Source: Leclercia sp. AS011 (GTDB lineage: Bacteria; Pseudomonadota; Gammaproteobacteria; Enterobacterales; Enterobacteriaceae). Taken from it: a stretch of 64,000 bases of DNA. Of the stretch, positions 1 to 8,936 are shown piece by piece (within the stretch, counting starts at the first letter, position 1; every line of letters begins with the position of its first letter). The position numbers and the translations under genes are program-made. The notes under the pieces are model-generated. The model had not been told where the DNA came from, did not search any database, and saw nothing but the letters and a program-made list of their open reading frames with translations. The stretch is from assembly GCF_037152535.1 (NCBI RefSeq), contig NZ_JBBCMA010000005.1, forward strand, positions 194,647 to 258,646. The letters run 5' to 3'.

Positions 1-153
1 CAGGGCGATAGCCACGGTGTACGTCGCGGCAAGGTATCCCTTCAGCTTGAGCTTAATCAGCGCAAAGAAGAAGAACAGGATAGGCAGCGAGGCAATCAGG
101 CTTGATAGCCAGATATTGCCTGCCGGATCGTAGTTTTGTTGCCAGAGGCTCAT
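1..153 (-). CDS. lldP: L-lactate permease, N-terminal 51 residues (partial)
   Basis: This is the start of the inner-membrane L-lactate/glycolate proton symporter; the rest lies beyond the left edge. The 51 visible residues begin [20 protein letters not shown] and match the E. coli LldP N-terminus almost residue for residue, including the first hydrophobic membrane segment (about residues 17-34, rich in Leu and Phe). The ATG is preceded at good spacing by AGGAG. Paired LldR-like operators upstream support its place as first gene of an lldPRD-type operon, with the neighbouring mtl operon on the same strand as in E. coli. Confidence 0.93.
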   Translation of the reverse strand, partial: MSLWQQNYDPAGNIWLSSLIASLPILFFFFALIKLKLKGYLAATYTVAIAL

Positions 154-228
154 TGCAGGTCTCCTGAGGACCACACTTCCTGCGGCGCGGTGAGTCTGTG
201 CTCATCTCGGCGTCACATTGCGTGTAAA

Positions 229-243
229 AGTGGTCCTGCCAAT
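229..243 (-). promoter_or_regulatory. Candidate LldR operator O2 (proximal)
   Basis: Read on the minus strand this is ATTGGCAGGACCACT. It has the ATTGGT-N3-ACCAAT layout of GntR-family (PdhR/LldR) operators, with a few mismatches in its arms. Its centre lies 126 bp from the near-perfect site at 355-369. In E. coli the two lldPRD operators sit at about -105 and +22, the same separation. I infer repression by looping between the two sites, relieved by L-lactate. Confidence 0.6.
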
Positions 244-354
244 AGTGTGATGTAGGGTTAATGACAACAAATGGTTAACCAAATGTTATTGGCCGGCAAT
301 GGGTTTGTGAGCAAAGATTATGGAAATGTGAACCAAAGGAGGGTTGGTCAGAGG

Positions 355-369
355 ATTGGTTGGACCAAT
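355..369 (-). promoter_or_regulatory. Candidate LldR operator O1 (distal)
   Basis: ATTGGTTGGACCAAT is a perfect inverted repeat (ATTGGT, 3-bp spacer, ACCAAT), the operator class bound by LldR and PdhR. It lies about 200 bp upstream of lldP. Together with the weaker copy at 229-243 it reproduces the E. coli two-operator arrangement. Which regulator binds is inferred from context. Confidence 0.65.
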
Positions 370-393
370 TTGAAAGGGGAAGGAGAACGGCAG

Positions 394-418
394 GCCGGGT
401 AGCGTCGCGCCACCCGGC
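394..418. repeat. REP-type palindrome
   Basis: A 25-bp imperfect palindrome starts GCCGGGT and ends ACCCGGC around a GCG-rich centre, as in enterobacterial REP units. It lies between the yibL stop and the lldP control region. Related units occur at 31587, 33099, 37816, 46805 and 57691. Confidence 0.75.
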
Positions 419-424
419 AAAAAA

Positions 425-787
425 TCAGAACTCGGTCTTGCTGAAGCCGGTCATCTCTTTCAGACCCATTTCACGACCCAGTTCGGTCATCGGGTGGACA
501 ACCACCAGGCCGCGCACGCTTTTCTTCAGCTTGCCCATGTCGGCCTGTTCTTTTTTGGTGATCGCACGGCGGAACGGCAGGTTTGACAGCTTCTGCGCTT
601 CTTTGCTCAGCTTCTGATCTTTCACGCTACGCAGGCGCTCGATTTCGGTTTCCAGCGTCGCTTTCTCTTTTTCCAGCTCGGCGTATTTCTCGGCGGCATC
701 AACCAGCGAGAGGCTGGCCTGCTGGTGGCGGATCAGATCCAGGCGGTCGCTCAGGCGTTTAATTTCGTTCTTTTCGACTTCTTTCAT
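425..787 (-). CDS. yibL: YibL family ribosome-associated protein
   Basis: A 120-residue basic, largely helical protein nearly identical to E. coli YibL. The N-terminal two thirds, from [19 protein letters not shown], is heptad-like and probably coiled coil. The C-terminal third contains [17 protein letters not shown] followed by a conserved [13 protein letters not shown] segment. E. coli YibL has been reported with ribosomes, but its molecular role is not established. The ATG at 787 gives the family length; a GTG directly before it would add one residue. It lies between mtlR and lldP, as in E. coli, and is probably transcribed alone. Confidence 0.93.
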   Translation of the reverse strand: MKEVEKNEIKRLSDRLDLIRHQQASLSLVDAAEKYAELEKEKATLETEIERLRSVKDQKLSKEAQKLSNLPFRRAITKKEQADMGKLKKSVRGLVVVHPMTELGREMGLKEMTGFSKTEF

Positions 788-846
788 CACAAATAGCTCT
801 AAAAACAGGGGAGATTACAGGGAAGGATACACCAATGTGCGCAGGC

Positions 847-1437
847 TTACTTCTGAAACGCTTTTTTTAAGCTGATTCGGGAAATCAGCTCAGTCAGGGA
901 AAGAACCATGGTGGAACGGACGATCTGCTGGTAACGCTGCTTCTGCATCGCGTACAGCTCCGGGTCGCTGGTTTCAAAATGCGGCGTCGGGGGCAGGGCG
1001 GTCACGCAGTGCAGCTCGCCCAGCGGGCCGAGGATTTCGTCGTCAGTGAACGCATACTCGTTGCCGTCGTGATTCAGCTCTTCACGCAGCGCCATCAGCA
1101 GTTCGGCGTCTTCATACTCGTGACGGCTGATAACGCCCAGGCCATAGATCAGTTTCAGACGCACGGATAAATCGCCCAAGGGGCCGTCGCCGTCGAGCAA
1201 CGGTTCAACTGCGTATTTCACCGCGTAGTCGTCTTTGCGAAACACCTGAAGCACCAGGATATTCACCGCCTCGGTTAATAACTCGACGGCTGATATCAGG
1301 AAACTTCGAACGGTTTTGCCAGCATTCAGACGCTCCAGCACACGGTTTTCAAAGGCCTGGGTTTGTTCCATTATTGCCTGCATTTCTGACAATCTATCTT
1401 CCGGGCGCAGGATGACCTGCGCCAGTTCCTGCATCAT
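847..1437 (-). CDS. mtlR: Mannitol operon repressor MtlR
   Basis: A 196-residue helical protein of the MtlR family that lowers mannitol operon expression in E. coli. It lacks a recognisable helix-turn-helix, which is normal for enteric MtlR. The body from NRLSD-like residues through [24 protein letters not shown] aligns along the whole family length; only the first about 15 residues differ. Its ATG overlaps the mtlD stop as ATGA, so the two are translationally coupled. A second in-frame ATG follows directly, leaving a one-codon ambiguity. It is the last gene of mtlA-mtlD-mtlR. Confidence 0.95.
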   Translation of the reverse strand: MMQELAQVILRPEDRLSEMQAIMEQTQAFENRVLERLNAGKTVRSFLISAVELLTEAVNILVLQVFRKDDYAVKYAVEPLLDGDGPLGDLSVRLKLIYGLGVISRHEYEDAELLMALREELNHDGNEYAFTDDEILGPLGELHCVTALPPTPHFETSDPELYAMQKQRYQQIVRSTMVLSLTELISRISLKKAFQK

Positions 1438-2582
1438 TTGGTTGCGTTATAGTCGTTAACCGCCTCCAGAACCACGTCGCTACTGGCATCCAGACCGGAT
1501 ACCTGCGCCAGCGCGGCCTGTGGACCCTTCTCTTCAATCAGCTGCGCCAGCTCCTGCGCCTGCGGATCTTCTTCGCTGCGGTAGTGCATCGCGGCAGCAA
1601 TGCCTTTGACCAGACTGGTGTGCGGCAGACCGTATTCCAGCGTGCCGAGCAGCGGCTTGATCAGACGATCGCCTGCGCTCAGCTTGCGCAGCGGCTGACG
1701 GCCTACGCGCTCAACGTCATCTTTCAGATACGGGTTTTCAAAACGACCGAGGATTTTCTGAATATATGCCGCATGTTTATCGGCATCAAAACCGTAGCGT
1801 TTAATCAGTACCGCGCCGCTCTCGTCCATTGCACCTTTTACCACGGCGCGAACGTTCTCATCGAGAATGGCGTCACGAATGGTCTGATGACCGGCTAATT
1901 TACCGAGGTAGGCGGTTATAGCATGCCCGGTGTTCAGCGTGAAGAGCTTACGCTCGACAAATGCCATCAGGTTATCGGTTAATTCCATTCCGGCGATCTC
2001 AGGCAGCGTGCCTTTGAACTGGGTTTTGTCGACGATCCACTCGCTGAAGGTTTCCACGGTCACTTCCAGCGGGTCGTTGGTGGCGGAGGCAGACGGCGGA
2101 ACGATGCGGTCCACGGCGGAATCAACAAAGCCCACGTGCGCTTCAACCCAGGCTTTATCTTCGTCAGCCACGGCGGCCATCGCATGGCCTTTCAGCTGGG
2201 TGGTGCCGCGCACCATGTTTTCACAGGCGATGATGTTCAGCGGGGTGTTGTTACCCTGGGCTTTACGTTTTGCCAGCCCTTTGGCGATGGCCGGGGCGAT
2301 ACGCTCCAGCACCACCGGGCCCACCGCCGTAGTCACCAGATCAACGCTGGCGATCAGGTCGATAACCTCATCGCCAATGCTGCTGACCGCATTCACGCCG
2401 GTCACGGTTTCCACCTGCTCGTTTTCACCTACCACATGCACCTGATAGCTATGACGGGCATTCAGGGCATCCAGTACCGTCTGATTCACATCCGCGAATG
2501 TCAGCGTAATGCCCGCGTCTGCCAGCAGTTTGCCGATAAAACCACGACCGATATTACCTGCGCCGAAATGTAATGCTTTCAT
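1434..2582 (-). CDS. mtlD: Mannitol-1-phosphate 5-dehydrogenase
   Basis: This cytoplasmic enzyme oxidises mannitol 1-phosphate, made by MtlA, to fructose 6-phosphate using NAD+. Its 382 residues equal the E. coli length. The N-terminus [20 protein letters not shown] carries the GxGxxGRG dinucleotide-binding loop of the long-chain mannitol dehydrogenase family. The conserved [16 protein letters not shown] helix in the C-terminal half contributes the catalytic lysine and substrate-binding residues. It follows mtlA after a 100-bp spacer with strong hairpins and overlaps mtlR by four bases. Confidence 0.97.
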   Translation of the reverse strand: MKALHFGAGNIGRGFIGKLLADAGITLTFADVNQTVLDALNARHSYQVHVVGENEQVETVTGVNAVSSIGDEVIDLIASVDLVTTAVGPVVLERIAPAIAKGLAKRKAQGNNTPLNIIACENMVRGTTQLKGHAMAAVADEDKAWVEAHVGFVDSAVDRIVPPSASATNDPLEVTVETFSEWIVDKTQFKGTLPEIAGMELTDNLMAFVERKLFTLNTGHAITAYLGKLAGHQTIRDAILDENVRAVVKGAMDESGAVLIKRYGFDADKHAAYIQKILGRFENPYLKDDVERVGRQPLRKLSAGDRLIKPLLGTLEYGLPHTSLVKGIAAAMHYRSEEDPQAQELAQLIEEKGPQAALAQVSGLDASSDVVLEAVNDYNATK

Positions 2583-2610
2583 CGTATTACCTTTATCAAT
2601 GTTGTGACCC

Positions 2611-2672
2611 GAGAGGGCTGGGGTGAGGAACTTTTTCCCCTCACCCCAGCCCTCTCCCCAGAGGGGAGAGGG
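2611..2672. repeat. Two competing hairpins between mtlA and mtlD
   Basis: Bases 2611-2628 and 2639-2656 are exact 18-bp complements with a 10-base loop. Bases 2650-2659 and 2663-2672 are exact 10-bp complements with a 3-base loop. The shared bases 2650-2656 mean only one hairpin can form fully at a time. The spot is between a membrane transporter gene and its enzyme gene, where such structures often set transcript stability or processing. That role is inference. Confidence 0.75.
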
Positions 2673-2682
2673 AGGAGTACAG

Positions 2683-4590
2683 TTATTTGTTCAACAGCGC
2701 GAGAACTTCTTCGACGCTGGTGGTGTTAGCCAGACGTTCGATAACGGTCTCATCGTCCAGGGCGTTGGTCAGGCTGGTAATCACCTGGATGTGCTCGTTG
2801 TTGCGAGCGGCGATACCGATCACCAGACGGGCAATGTCGTCCTCTTCTTCACCGAAGCGCACGCCTGCCGGGTACTGACAGAACACCACGCCGGTTTTCA
2901 GGACGCGATCTTTCGCTTCAACCGTACCGTGCGGCACCGCGATGGATTCGCCCAGGTAGGTTGGCGTCAGCTTTTCACGTTCCAGCATCGCTTCAACATA
3001 TTCCGGCTGCACGTAGCCGCCTTTCACCAGCTGCTCACCGGCAAAGCGAATCGCCTCTTCTTTGGTCGCCGCTGTGCGACCGAGGAAGATGTTCTCCGCA
3101 CCCAGTTTAAACAGGTGGGCATTGCTCTCGTCAAAGCTGTCCTGCAGGCTGGTACGCACTTTCACTTCGTTGTCTTCGTGACGCTGTGCCGCCACCAGAC
3201 GTTCGGTCAGGTTAGTGTACAGGCCGCTGTCGAGGAAGTTGGTCAGCGAAATGTGCTGCGCCTGCGGAACCTGGCGCATCGCACGCTCGGTCAGGTCGCG
3301 GTGGGTGATGACCAGGTCAACATCCGGCGGCAGGCTGTTAATGGCGCTGTTGGTAACTGAGATCTGCGTCAGGCCGGCATCTGCCACTTTCTTACGCAGG
3401 ACGCCCGCACCCATGGCGCTGGAACCCATACCGGCGTCGCAGGCAACGATAATTTTACGCACGTGGCTCAGGTCGTTAGAGACATCGCCAGCCGCCAGCG
3501 GGGTCGCCCCTTTAGACTGCGCTTTCATGTCCTGCATACGACGGGTTGCCGCTTCGATATCGTCTTCTTCTTTCACTTTGCTGGTTTTCAGCAGGATGGC
3601 AGAAACCACGAAGGAGACGGCCATAGCGGCGAAGATAGCGGCCAGGTTGGCGAAGTAGGCACCTTTCGGGGTCATCGCCAGTACCGCCAGGATAGAACCT
3701 GGAGAGGCCGGAGACACCAGGCCGCCGCCCAGCACGCTCAGGGTGAACACGCCAGTCATACCGCCGAGGATAACGGCGAGGATCAGACGTGGGTTCATCA
3801 GCACGTACGGGAAGTAAATTTCGTGGATACCACCGAGGAAGTGGATGATCGCCGCACCGCCAGCAGACTGTTTCGCGCTCCCGCGACCGAAGAAGATGTA
3901 CGCCAGCAGGACGCCCATACCCGGACCCGGGTTAGCTTCAATCAGGAAGAAGATAGATTTGCCGAGGTCGTGAGACTGCTGAATACCCAGCGGCGAGAAG
4001 ATACCGTGGTTGATGGCGTTGTTGAGGAACAGGATTTTCGCCGGTTCAACAAAGATGGACGCCAGCGGCAGCATGTCGTGGGCAACCATGAAGTTAACGC
4101 CCGCCGCCAGAATTTTGGAGAGCACTTCAACTGCCGGGCCAATGCCGAGGAACGCCAGAATCGCCAGGATCATGCCGATGATGCCGGCAGAGAAGTTGTT
4201 CACAAGCATTTCGAAGCCGGATTTGATTTTGCCATCAACCCAGACGTCGAACTTCTTGATTGCCCAGCCGCCCAGTGGGCCAGCAATCATCGCGCCGAGG
4301 AACATCGGCATATCCGCACCGACGATCACACCCATGGTGGTGATCGCACCGACCACGCCACCGCGGTCTCCGCCCACCAGACGACCACCGGTATAACCGA
4401 TGAGCAGCGGCAGCAGATAGGTAATCATCGGGCCAACAAGTTTCGCCAGCGTTTCGTTAGGCAACCACCCTGTCGGAATAAATAACGCAGTGATGATACC
4501 CCACGCGATAAACGCGCCGATATTTGGCATCACCATGTTGCTAAGGAATCGACCAAAGCTTTGTACTTTGATCTTGAAATCGGATGACAT
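2683..4590 (-). CDS. mtlA: PTS mannitol-specific EIICBA
   Basis: This inner-membrane permease imports mannitol and phosphorylates it to mannitol 1-phosphate with phosphate from HPr. All three domains are fused in 635 residues. The EIIC membrane part (about 1-335) carries the GGIHE substrate motif at 253-257. EIIB has the phosphocysteine in [12 protein letters not shown] (Cys384). EIIA has the HPr-accepting histidine in [10 protein letters not shown] (His554). The start beginning [18 protein letters not shown] matches E. coli MtlA; the frame is open about 50 codons further upstream, but that is leader. Multiple CRP sites upstream fit catabolite control. Confidence 0.97.
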   Translation of the reverse strand: MSSDFKIKVQSFGRFLSNMVMPNIGAFIAWGIITALFIPTGWLPNETLAKLVGPMITYLLPLLIGYTGGRLVGGDRGGVVGAITTMGVIVGADMPMFLGAMIAGPLGGWAIKKFDVWVDGKIKSGFEMLVNNFSAGIIGMILAILAFLGIGPAVEVLSKILAAGVNFMVAHDMLPLASIFVEPAKILFLNNAINHGIFSPLGIQQSHDLGKSIFFLIEANPGPGMGVLLAYIFFGRGSAKQSAGGAAIIHFLGGIHEIYFPYVLMNPRLILAVILGGMTGVFTLSVLGGGLVSPASPGSILAVLAMTPKGAYFANLAAIFAAMAVSFVVSAILLKTSKVKEEDDIEAATRRMQDMKAQSKGATPLAAGDVSNDLSHVRKIIVACDAGMGSSAMGAGVLRKKVADAGLTQISVTNSAINSLPPDVDLVITHRDLTERAMRQVPQAQHISLTNFLDSGLYTNLTERLVAAQRHEDNEVKVRTSLQDSFDESNAHLFKLGAENIFLGRTAATKEEAIRFAGEQLVKGGYVQPEYVEAMLEREKLTPTYLGESIAVPHGTVEAKDRVLKTGVVFCQYPAGVRFGEEEDDIARLVIGIAARNNEHIQVITSLTNALDDETVIERLANTTSVEEVLALLNK

Positions 4591-4694
4591 AAAACACCCC
4601 TTCTTCTGTTTACGCAGGCCTTCGGCCCGAGGTTTGTTGTAAATGCGGTGGCAGAGGTTGCCCAGCCCTGTTCTGATGTCGTGAAATTTGGCAC

Positions 4695-4722
4695 TTAATA
4701 CTTTAACTGTCCAGACAGGCAA
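4695..4722 (-). promoter_or_regulatory. Candidate mtlA promoter
   Basis: On the minus strand a TTGCCT -35-like box (4717-4722) is followed after 16 bp by TATTAA (4695-4700). It lies just downstream of the nearest CRP site and about 105 bp before the mtlA start. The boxes are read by eye and a transcript start is not shown. Confidence 0.45.
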
Positions 4723-4728
4723 AAATAG

Positions 4729-4948
4729 TGTGATCTGAGTCACGCAAAGGCAGGGGGTCTGGCAATGAATGAAGTGATATGTGTCACAAAAATGAAGTGT
4801 AAAAAAAATACAATGACCGTAAATGCAGCAGTTTGACCCCTAAAATGTGAAATAAATCACATTTCATTGTCGTGAGTTTGTTTCTGGAGTGTGATCAAAA
4901 CCACAAAATATTTTTATGCGGAATTCTCTGGATGTGATCGACGGCAAC
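4729..4948 (-). promoter_or_regulatory. Cluster of five candidate CRP sites upstream of mtlA
   Basis: Sites resembling TGTGA-N6-TCACA occur at 4729-4744 (TGTGATCTGAGTCACG), 4773-4788 (AGTGATATGTGTCACA), 4846-4861 (TGTGAAATAAATCACA, perfect), 4890-4905 (TGTGATCAAAACCACA), plus a weaker one at 4933-4948 (TGTGATCGACGGCAAC). The E. coli mannitol control region is known for five CRP sites, so number and order agree. They explain most of the 660-bp gap between mtlA and yibI. The rest of the gap (4950-5230) is AT-rich and shows no further feature to me. Confidence 0.75.
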
Positions 4949-5250
4949 ATCTGTTTAACGGTTCGACGCCAGGATGTAAGTGAGCAACACGTATAGCTAA
5001 AAAATCGAAATGGGAATGTGGTATGGCGAAAAGTGCCAGGGTAGATTAAGCTCATACTGTAAACTTAAGTCTATTATTATTCAGGATATATTTTGTCACG
5101 CTTATAAACTTGCATGGAGATATAAGAAAAAATCATACTCCCCGGCTCTTAAATAATGAGTGCAACCCCCTTGTACTTATCAGTGAATTAATATGGCTGC
5201 TTACCATTTAATTATTTTAATGAGTTTATGATCTATTTAGTGAGGCAAAT

Positions 5251-5607
5251 ATGTTTCTCAACTATTTTGCGCTGGGTGTGTTGATCTTTGTCTTCGTGGT
5301 TCTTTTTTATGGAATCATCGCTATTCATGATATTCCCTATAACATGGCCAAAAAGCGCAATCATCCTCATGCCGATGCGATCCATACGGCGGGATGGATA
5401 AGCCTGTTTACGCTGCATGCCATCTGGCCGTTTCTGTGGATCTGGGCCACCCTCTACCAGCCGGAGCGTGGCTGGGGAATGCAGAACCACATTCAGCCGC
5501 CAGAACGCGACCCCGACGTTGATGCGCTGGCAAAGCGCGTCGCCGAGCTGGAACAAAAACTGGCCGCGGTGCCCCCCGTGGCTGATAAGAACACGTCGGA
5601 GCAATAA
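5251..5607 (+). CDS. yibI: Small inner-membrane protein YibI (DUF3302)
   Basis: A 118-residue protein with two hydrophobic segments (about 3-25 and 45-65) and a hydrophilic C-terminal tail holding a short heptad-like helix ([16 protein letters not shown]). It aligns with E. coli YibI over nearly its whole length except the tail. Its stop is two bases before yibH, so they form a two-gene operon. Small partners of this kind accompany HlyD-like efflux adaptors. The function is unknown and a role in assisting YibH is inference. Confidence 0.9.
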   Translation: MFLNYFALGVLIFVFVVLFYGIIAIHDIPYNMAKKRNHPHADAIHTAGWISLFTLHAIWPFLWIWATLYQPERGWGMQNHIQPPERDPDVDALAKRVAELEQKLAAVPPVADKNTSEQ

Positions 5608-5609
5608 TC

Positions 5610-6746
5610 ATGGATCTGTTGATCGTATTGACCTATGTCGCCTTTGCCTGGGCCATCTTTAAAATATTTCGTATTCCGGTAAACCAATGGACGCTGGCAA
5701 CCGCGACGCTGGGCGGCGTATTTCTTGTGGCCGGGCTCATTCTATTAATGAACTATAACCACCCTTATACGTTCACGGCGCAAAAAGCGGTCATCTCTAT
5801 TCCTATTACCCCACAGGTAACAGGGGTGGTCAGTGAAGTGACGGATAAAAATAACCAGCTTATTAAAAAGGGCGAGGTGTTATTTAAAATCGATCCAGGC
5901 AGGTATAAGGCCCGTGTCGACAGATTAAAGGCTGACCTGGTTACCGCCACCCACAATATTGACAATCTGAAGGCGCAGCTTTCAGAAGCCGTAGCCAATA
6001 CCACGCGCGTCTCCGCTGAGCGTGACCGACTGTTTAAAGATTATCAGCGTTACCTGAAAGGCAGTCAGGCGAAAGTCAATCCGTTCTCTGAGAGCGATAT
6101 CGACAACGCGCGCCAGAACTATCTGGCACAGGATGCCATGGTGAAGGGCTCCGTTGCTGAACAGACGCAGATTCAGAGCCAGTTAGACAGTATGGTCAAC
6201 GGTGAGCAGTCGCAGATCGCCTCCCTGCGTGCCCAGTTGGCCGAAGCCACCTACAACCTGGATCAGACCATCGTCCGTGCGCCAAGCAACGGCTATGTCA
6301 CTCAGGTGCTGATTCGCCCGGGGACCTACGCCGCCTCGCTGCCGCTGCGTCCGGTGATGGTGTTTATCCCTGAGCAGAAACGGATGATCGTAGCCCAGTT
6401 CCGCCAGAACTCACTCCTGCGTCTGAAGCCTGGCGACGAAGCGGAAGTGGTGTTCAGCGCGCTGCCAGGCCAGGTCTTCCCGGGTAAGCTGACCAGCATT
6501 CTGCCGGTAGTGCCGGGCGGCTCCTACCAGGCGCAGGGGGCGTTGCAGTCCCTGACAATGGTGCCGGGTTCCGATGGCGTGCTGGGTACCATCGAGCTGG
6601 AGCCGAACGCCGAAGTGGACGCGCTGCCTGACGGTATCTACGCCCAGGTCGCGGTCTATTCCGACCACTTCGCGCACGTTTCGGTGATGCGTAAAGTCCT
6701 GCTGCGTATGACCAGCTGGATGCACTATCTCTATCTCGATCATTAA
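5610..6746 (+). CDS. yibH: HlyD/EmrA-family membrane fusion protein YibH
   Basis: A 378-residue periplasmic adaptor, the same length as E. coli YibH. The N-terminus holds two hydrophobic stretches, the second (about 30-47) anchoring it in the inner membrane. A lipoyl-type half ([17 protein letters not shown] ... [12 protein letters not shown]) follows, then a long coiled-coil hairpin (about 100-215). The second lipoyl half ([14 protein letters not shown]) and a beta-barrel domain close the protein. No inner-membrane pump or outer-membrane channel gene is adjacent, so its efflux partner is unknown. A strong terminator follows. Confidence 0.93.
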   Translation: MDLLIVLTYVAFAWAIFKIFRIPVNQWTLATATLGGVFLVAGLILLMNYNHPYTFTAQKAVISIPITPQVTGVVSEVTDKNNQLIKKGEVLFKIDPGRYKARVDRLKADLVTATHNIDNLKAQLSEAVANTTRVSAERDRLFKDYQRYLKGSQAKVNPFSESDIDNARQNYLAQDAMVKGSVAEQTQIQSQLDSMVNGEQSQIASLRAQLAEATYNLDQTIVRAPSNGYVTQVLIRPGTYAASLPLRPVMVFIPEQKRMIVAQFRQNSLLRLKPGDEAEVVFSALPGQVFPGKLTSILPVVPGGSYQAQGALQSLTMVPGSDGVLGTIELEPNAEVDALPDGIYAQVAVYSDHFAHVSVMRKVLLRMTSWMHYLYLDH

Positions 6747-6756
6747 TCCCCTCCCG

Positions 6757-6790
6757 GGCAGGCTTGCGATACGCAAGGCCTGCCTTTTTT
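6757..6790 (+). terminator. Rho-independent terminator after yibH
   Basis: A hairpin with arms GGCAGG-C-TTGCG and CGCAA-GG-CCTGCC around a 3-base loop ends in six T residues. It lies 10 bp after the yibH stop and separates yibIH from yibF. Confidence 0.85.
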
Positions 6791-6839
6791 CCTTGCCTGA
6801 GCCATACTTATCCTTTTGTTGGCGGAAAAGGAGCAGGCA

Positions 6840-7448
6840 ATGAAACTCATCGGCAGTTATACCAGTCCCTTCGTGCGTAAAATCTCCATTCTCCTGCTGG
6901 AGAAAGGCATCACCTTTGAATTTGTGAATGAACAACCCTATCAGGCCGACACCGGGGTCGCGCAGTACAATCCGCTGGGGAAAGTCCCGGCGCTGGTCAC
7001 CGATGACGGGGAGTACTGGTTCGACTCGCCGATCGTTGCCAGCTATATCGAGCTGCTGGATATCGCCCCGGCGATGATCCCCCGCGAGCCTAAGGCCGCG
7101 CTGGCGATCCGACAAATCGAGGCGCTGGCGGACGGGATCATGGATGCGGCCCTGGCCTCGGTGCGCGAGCAGGCGCGTCCGGCGGCACAGCAGTCGGAAA
7201 ACGAGCTGCTGCGTCAGCGGGAGAAAATCACCCGCAGTCTGGATCACTGTGAACAGCTGATTCGGGAAGGGAAAATTGCCACCGACAGCGTTAACCTGGC
7301 GACTATCGCCATTGCCTGCGCCATCGGCTACCTCAATTTCCGTCGCGTCTCGCCGGGCTGGTGCGTCGATCGTCCGCTGCTGGTCAAGCTGGCGGAAACC
7401 CTGTTCCAGCGTGAGAGCTTTGCCCGCACCGAACCGCCAAAGGCTTGA
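6840..7448 (+). CDS. yibF: Glutathione S-transferase-like protein YibF
   Basis: A 202-residue GST-fold protein. The thioredoxin-like N-terminal domain begins [19 protein letters not shown], with the SPFVRK motif in the position used for glutathione activation. The cis-proline motif [10 protein letters not shown] and the glutathione-gamma-glutamyl motif [11 protein letters not shown] follow. The rest is the helical C-terminal domain. E. coli YibF binds glutathione but has no firmly assigned substrate. The ATG at 6840 follows AAAGGAG; an upstream alternative would add eight unconserved residues. selA follows on the same strand. Confidence 0.93.
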   Translation: MKLIGSYTSPFVRKISILLLEKGITFEFVNEQPYQADTGVAQYNPLGKVPALVTDDGEYWFDSPIVASYIELLDIAPAMIPREPKAALAIRQIEALADGIMDAALASVREQARPAAQQSENELLRQREKITRSLDHCEQLIREGKIATDSVNLATIAIACAIGYLNFRRVSPGWCVDRPLLVKLAETLFQRESFARTEPPKA

Positions 7449-7502
7449 TGTCGTCGATAACACTTCCTTGCCGGACGCGGTACAATCGGCCTGACATTGA
7501 CT

Positions 7503-7523
7503 CCCTCTCCCGTCGGGAGGGGG
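7503..7523. repeat. CCCTCTCC-type hairpin in the selA leader
   Basis: CTCCC-GTC-GGGAG forms a short stem extended by further C-G pairs on both sides. It lies about 28 bases before the selA start. Similar CCCTCTCC/GGAGAGGG palindromes occur at 2650-2672, 21658-21678 and 57766-57795. No T-tract follows, so a terminator is unlikely. Confidence 0.5.
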
Positions 7524-7550
7524 GAAGATACCCAACCGTCAGGCGCTTTC

Positions 7551-8936
7551 ATGACTACTCAGCACGCTCTCTATAGCCAACTTCCCGCGACCGATCGTCT
7601 GCTTCGCGACGCCCGTCTTACCTCCGTTATTGCCCGCTTTGGTCACAGCCGAACGGTGGAGACCTTACGCCTGTTGCAGGACGAGGCCCGCGCCGGGATC
7701 CGCACCGACAACTGCCTGCCGGCCTGGTGTGACGACTGGGCGCAGGAGACCGAAAAACGGCTGGCGAAGGAGGACGCCCCGGGCCTGCGCCCGGTCATCA
7801 ACCTGACGGGCACGGTGCTGCACACCAATCTGGGGCGCGCGCTGCTGGCCCGGGAGGCGGTAGCCGCAGTCACCCAGGCGATGCAGACGCCGGTGACGCT
7901 GGAGTACGATCTTGATGGTGCCGGACGTGGGCACCGGGACCGCCCGCTGGCGGCGCTGCTGTGCCAGCTCACCGGCGCGGAAGATGCCTGCATTGTGAAT
8001 AACAACGCCGCGGCGGTGCTGCTGATGCTGGCCGCCACCGCCAGCGGGAAAGAGGTGGTGGTCTCCCGGGGCGAGCTGGTGGAGATTGGCGGGGCGTTTC
8101 GCATTCCGGATGTGATGACCCAGGCCGGATGCCTGCTGCGGGAAGTGGGCACCACCAACCGCACCCACGACCGGGATTACGCGGCGGCCATCAATGACAA
8201 CACCGCCCTGCTGATGAAAGTGCATACCAGCAATTACCACATTGAAGGCTTCACCCATGCCGTTGATGAGGCGGATCTGGTGCGCATCGGGCAGGAGAAG
8301 GGCGTGCCGGTGGTGGTCGATCTGGGCAGCGGCTCGCTGGTGGATCTCAGCCGCTATGGCCTGCCGAAAGAGCCGATGCCGCAGGCGCTCATCGCCGCTG
8401 GCGTCAGCCTGGTGAGCTTCTCGGGCGACAAATTATTAGGTGGTCCGCAGGCCGGAATTATCGTCGGCAAGCGTGACCTGATTGCCAGATTGCAACAGCA
8501 CCCGCTGAAACGCGCCCTGCGCGCGGATAAAATGACCCTCGCCGCGCTGGAGGCCACCTTACGTCTGTATCTCCATCCGGAGACGCTGGCCGAACGCTTA
8601 CCGACGTTGCGCCTGTTGAGCCGCGACGCCGCCGCGATCCATCGTCAGGGGGAGCGGTTGCAGGCCGAAATCGCGCCGCACTACCCTGACTTTGAGGTTC
8701 GCGTGGAAGATTGCCTGTCACAGCCGGGGAGCGGATCGCTGCCGGTGGATCGCCTGCCGGGCGCGGCCCTGACCTTTACTCCGCACGATGGACGTGGCGC
8801 ACCGCTGGAGGCGCTGGCGTTACGCTGGCGATCCCTGCCTGTGCCGGTGCTTGGCCGGATAAAGGACGGACGTCTGTGGCTGGATTTACGCTGTCTGGAA
8901 GATGAAGCACAGTTTCTGGAGATGTTGTTGAAATGA
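7551..8936 (+). CDS. selA: L-seryl-tRNA(Sec) selenium transferase
   Basis: This PLP enzyme converts seryl-tRNA(Sec) to selenocysteyl-tRNA(Sec) using selenophosphate. The 461 residues match the family's length of about 463. The ATG at 7551 gives the family N-terminus; the upstream in-frame alternative has no conservation. Visible landmarks are the PLP-domain segments [18 protein letters not shown] and [11 protein letters not shown], and the PLP lysine in [15 protein letters not shown] (about residue 294). The stop overlaps the selB start as ATGA, the usual selAB coupling. No selenoprotein gene or selC is visible in this window. Confidence 0.97.
   Translation: MTTQHALYSQLPATDRLLRDARLTSVIARFGHSRTVETLRLLQDEARAGIRTDNCLPAWCDDWAQETEKRLAKEDAPGLRPVINLTGTVLHTNLGRALLAREAVAAVTQAMQTPVTLEYDLDGAGRGHRDRPLAALLCQLTGAEDACIVNNNAAAVLLMLAATASGKEVVVSRGELVEIGGAFRIPDVMTQAGCLLREVGTTNRTHDRDYAAAINDNTALLMKVHTSNYHIEGFTHAVDEADLVRIGQEKGVPVVVDLGSGSLVDLSRYGLPKEPMPQALIAAGVSLVSFSGDKLLGGPQAGIIVGKRDLIARLQQHPLKRALRADKMTLAALEATLRLYLHPETLAERLPTLRLLSRDAAAIHRQGERLQAEIAPHYPDFEVRVEDCLSQPGSGSLPVDRLPGAALTFTPHDGRGAPLEALALRWRSLPVPVLGRIKDGRLWLDLRCLEDEAQFLEMLLK

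Noticed and set aside
3463..4485. A 340-codon plus-strand frame antisense to mtlA
   Set aside because: MtlA is full length with all catalytic residues; the antisense product is an Arg/His/Asp-rich shadow with no family resemblance.
4591..4743. N-terminal extension of mtlA by 51 codons
   Set aside because: The region carries the promoter and part of a CRP site, and E. coli MtlA starts at the internal MSSD start. The openness is chance.
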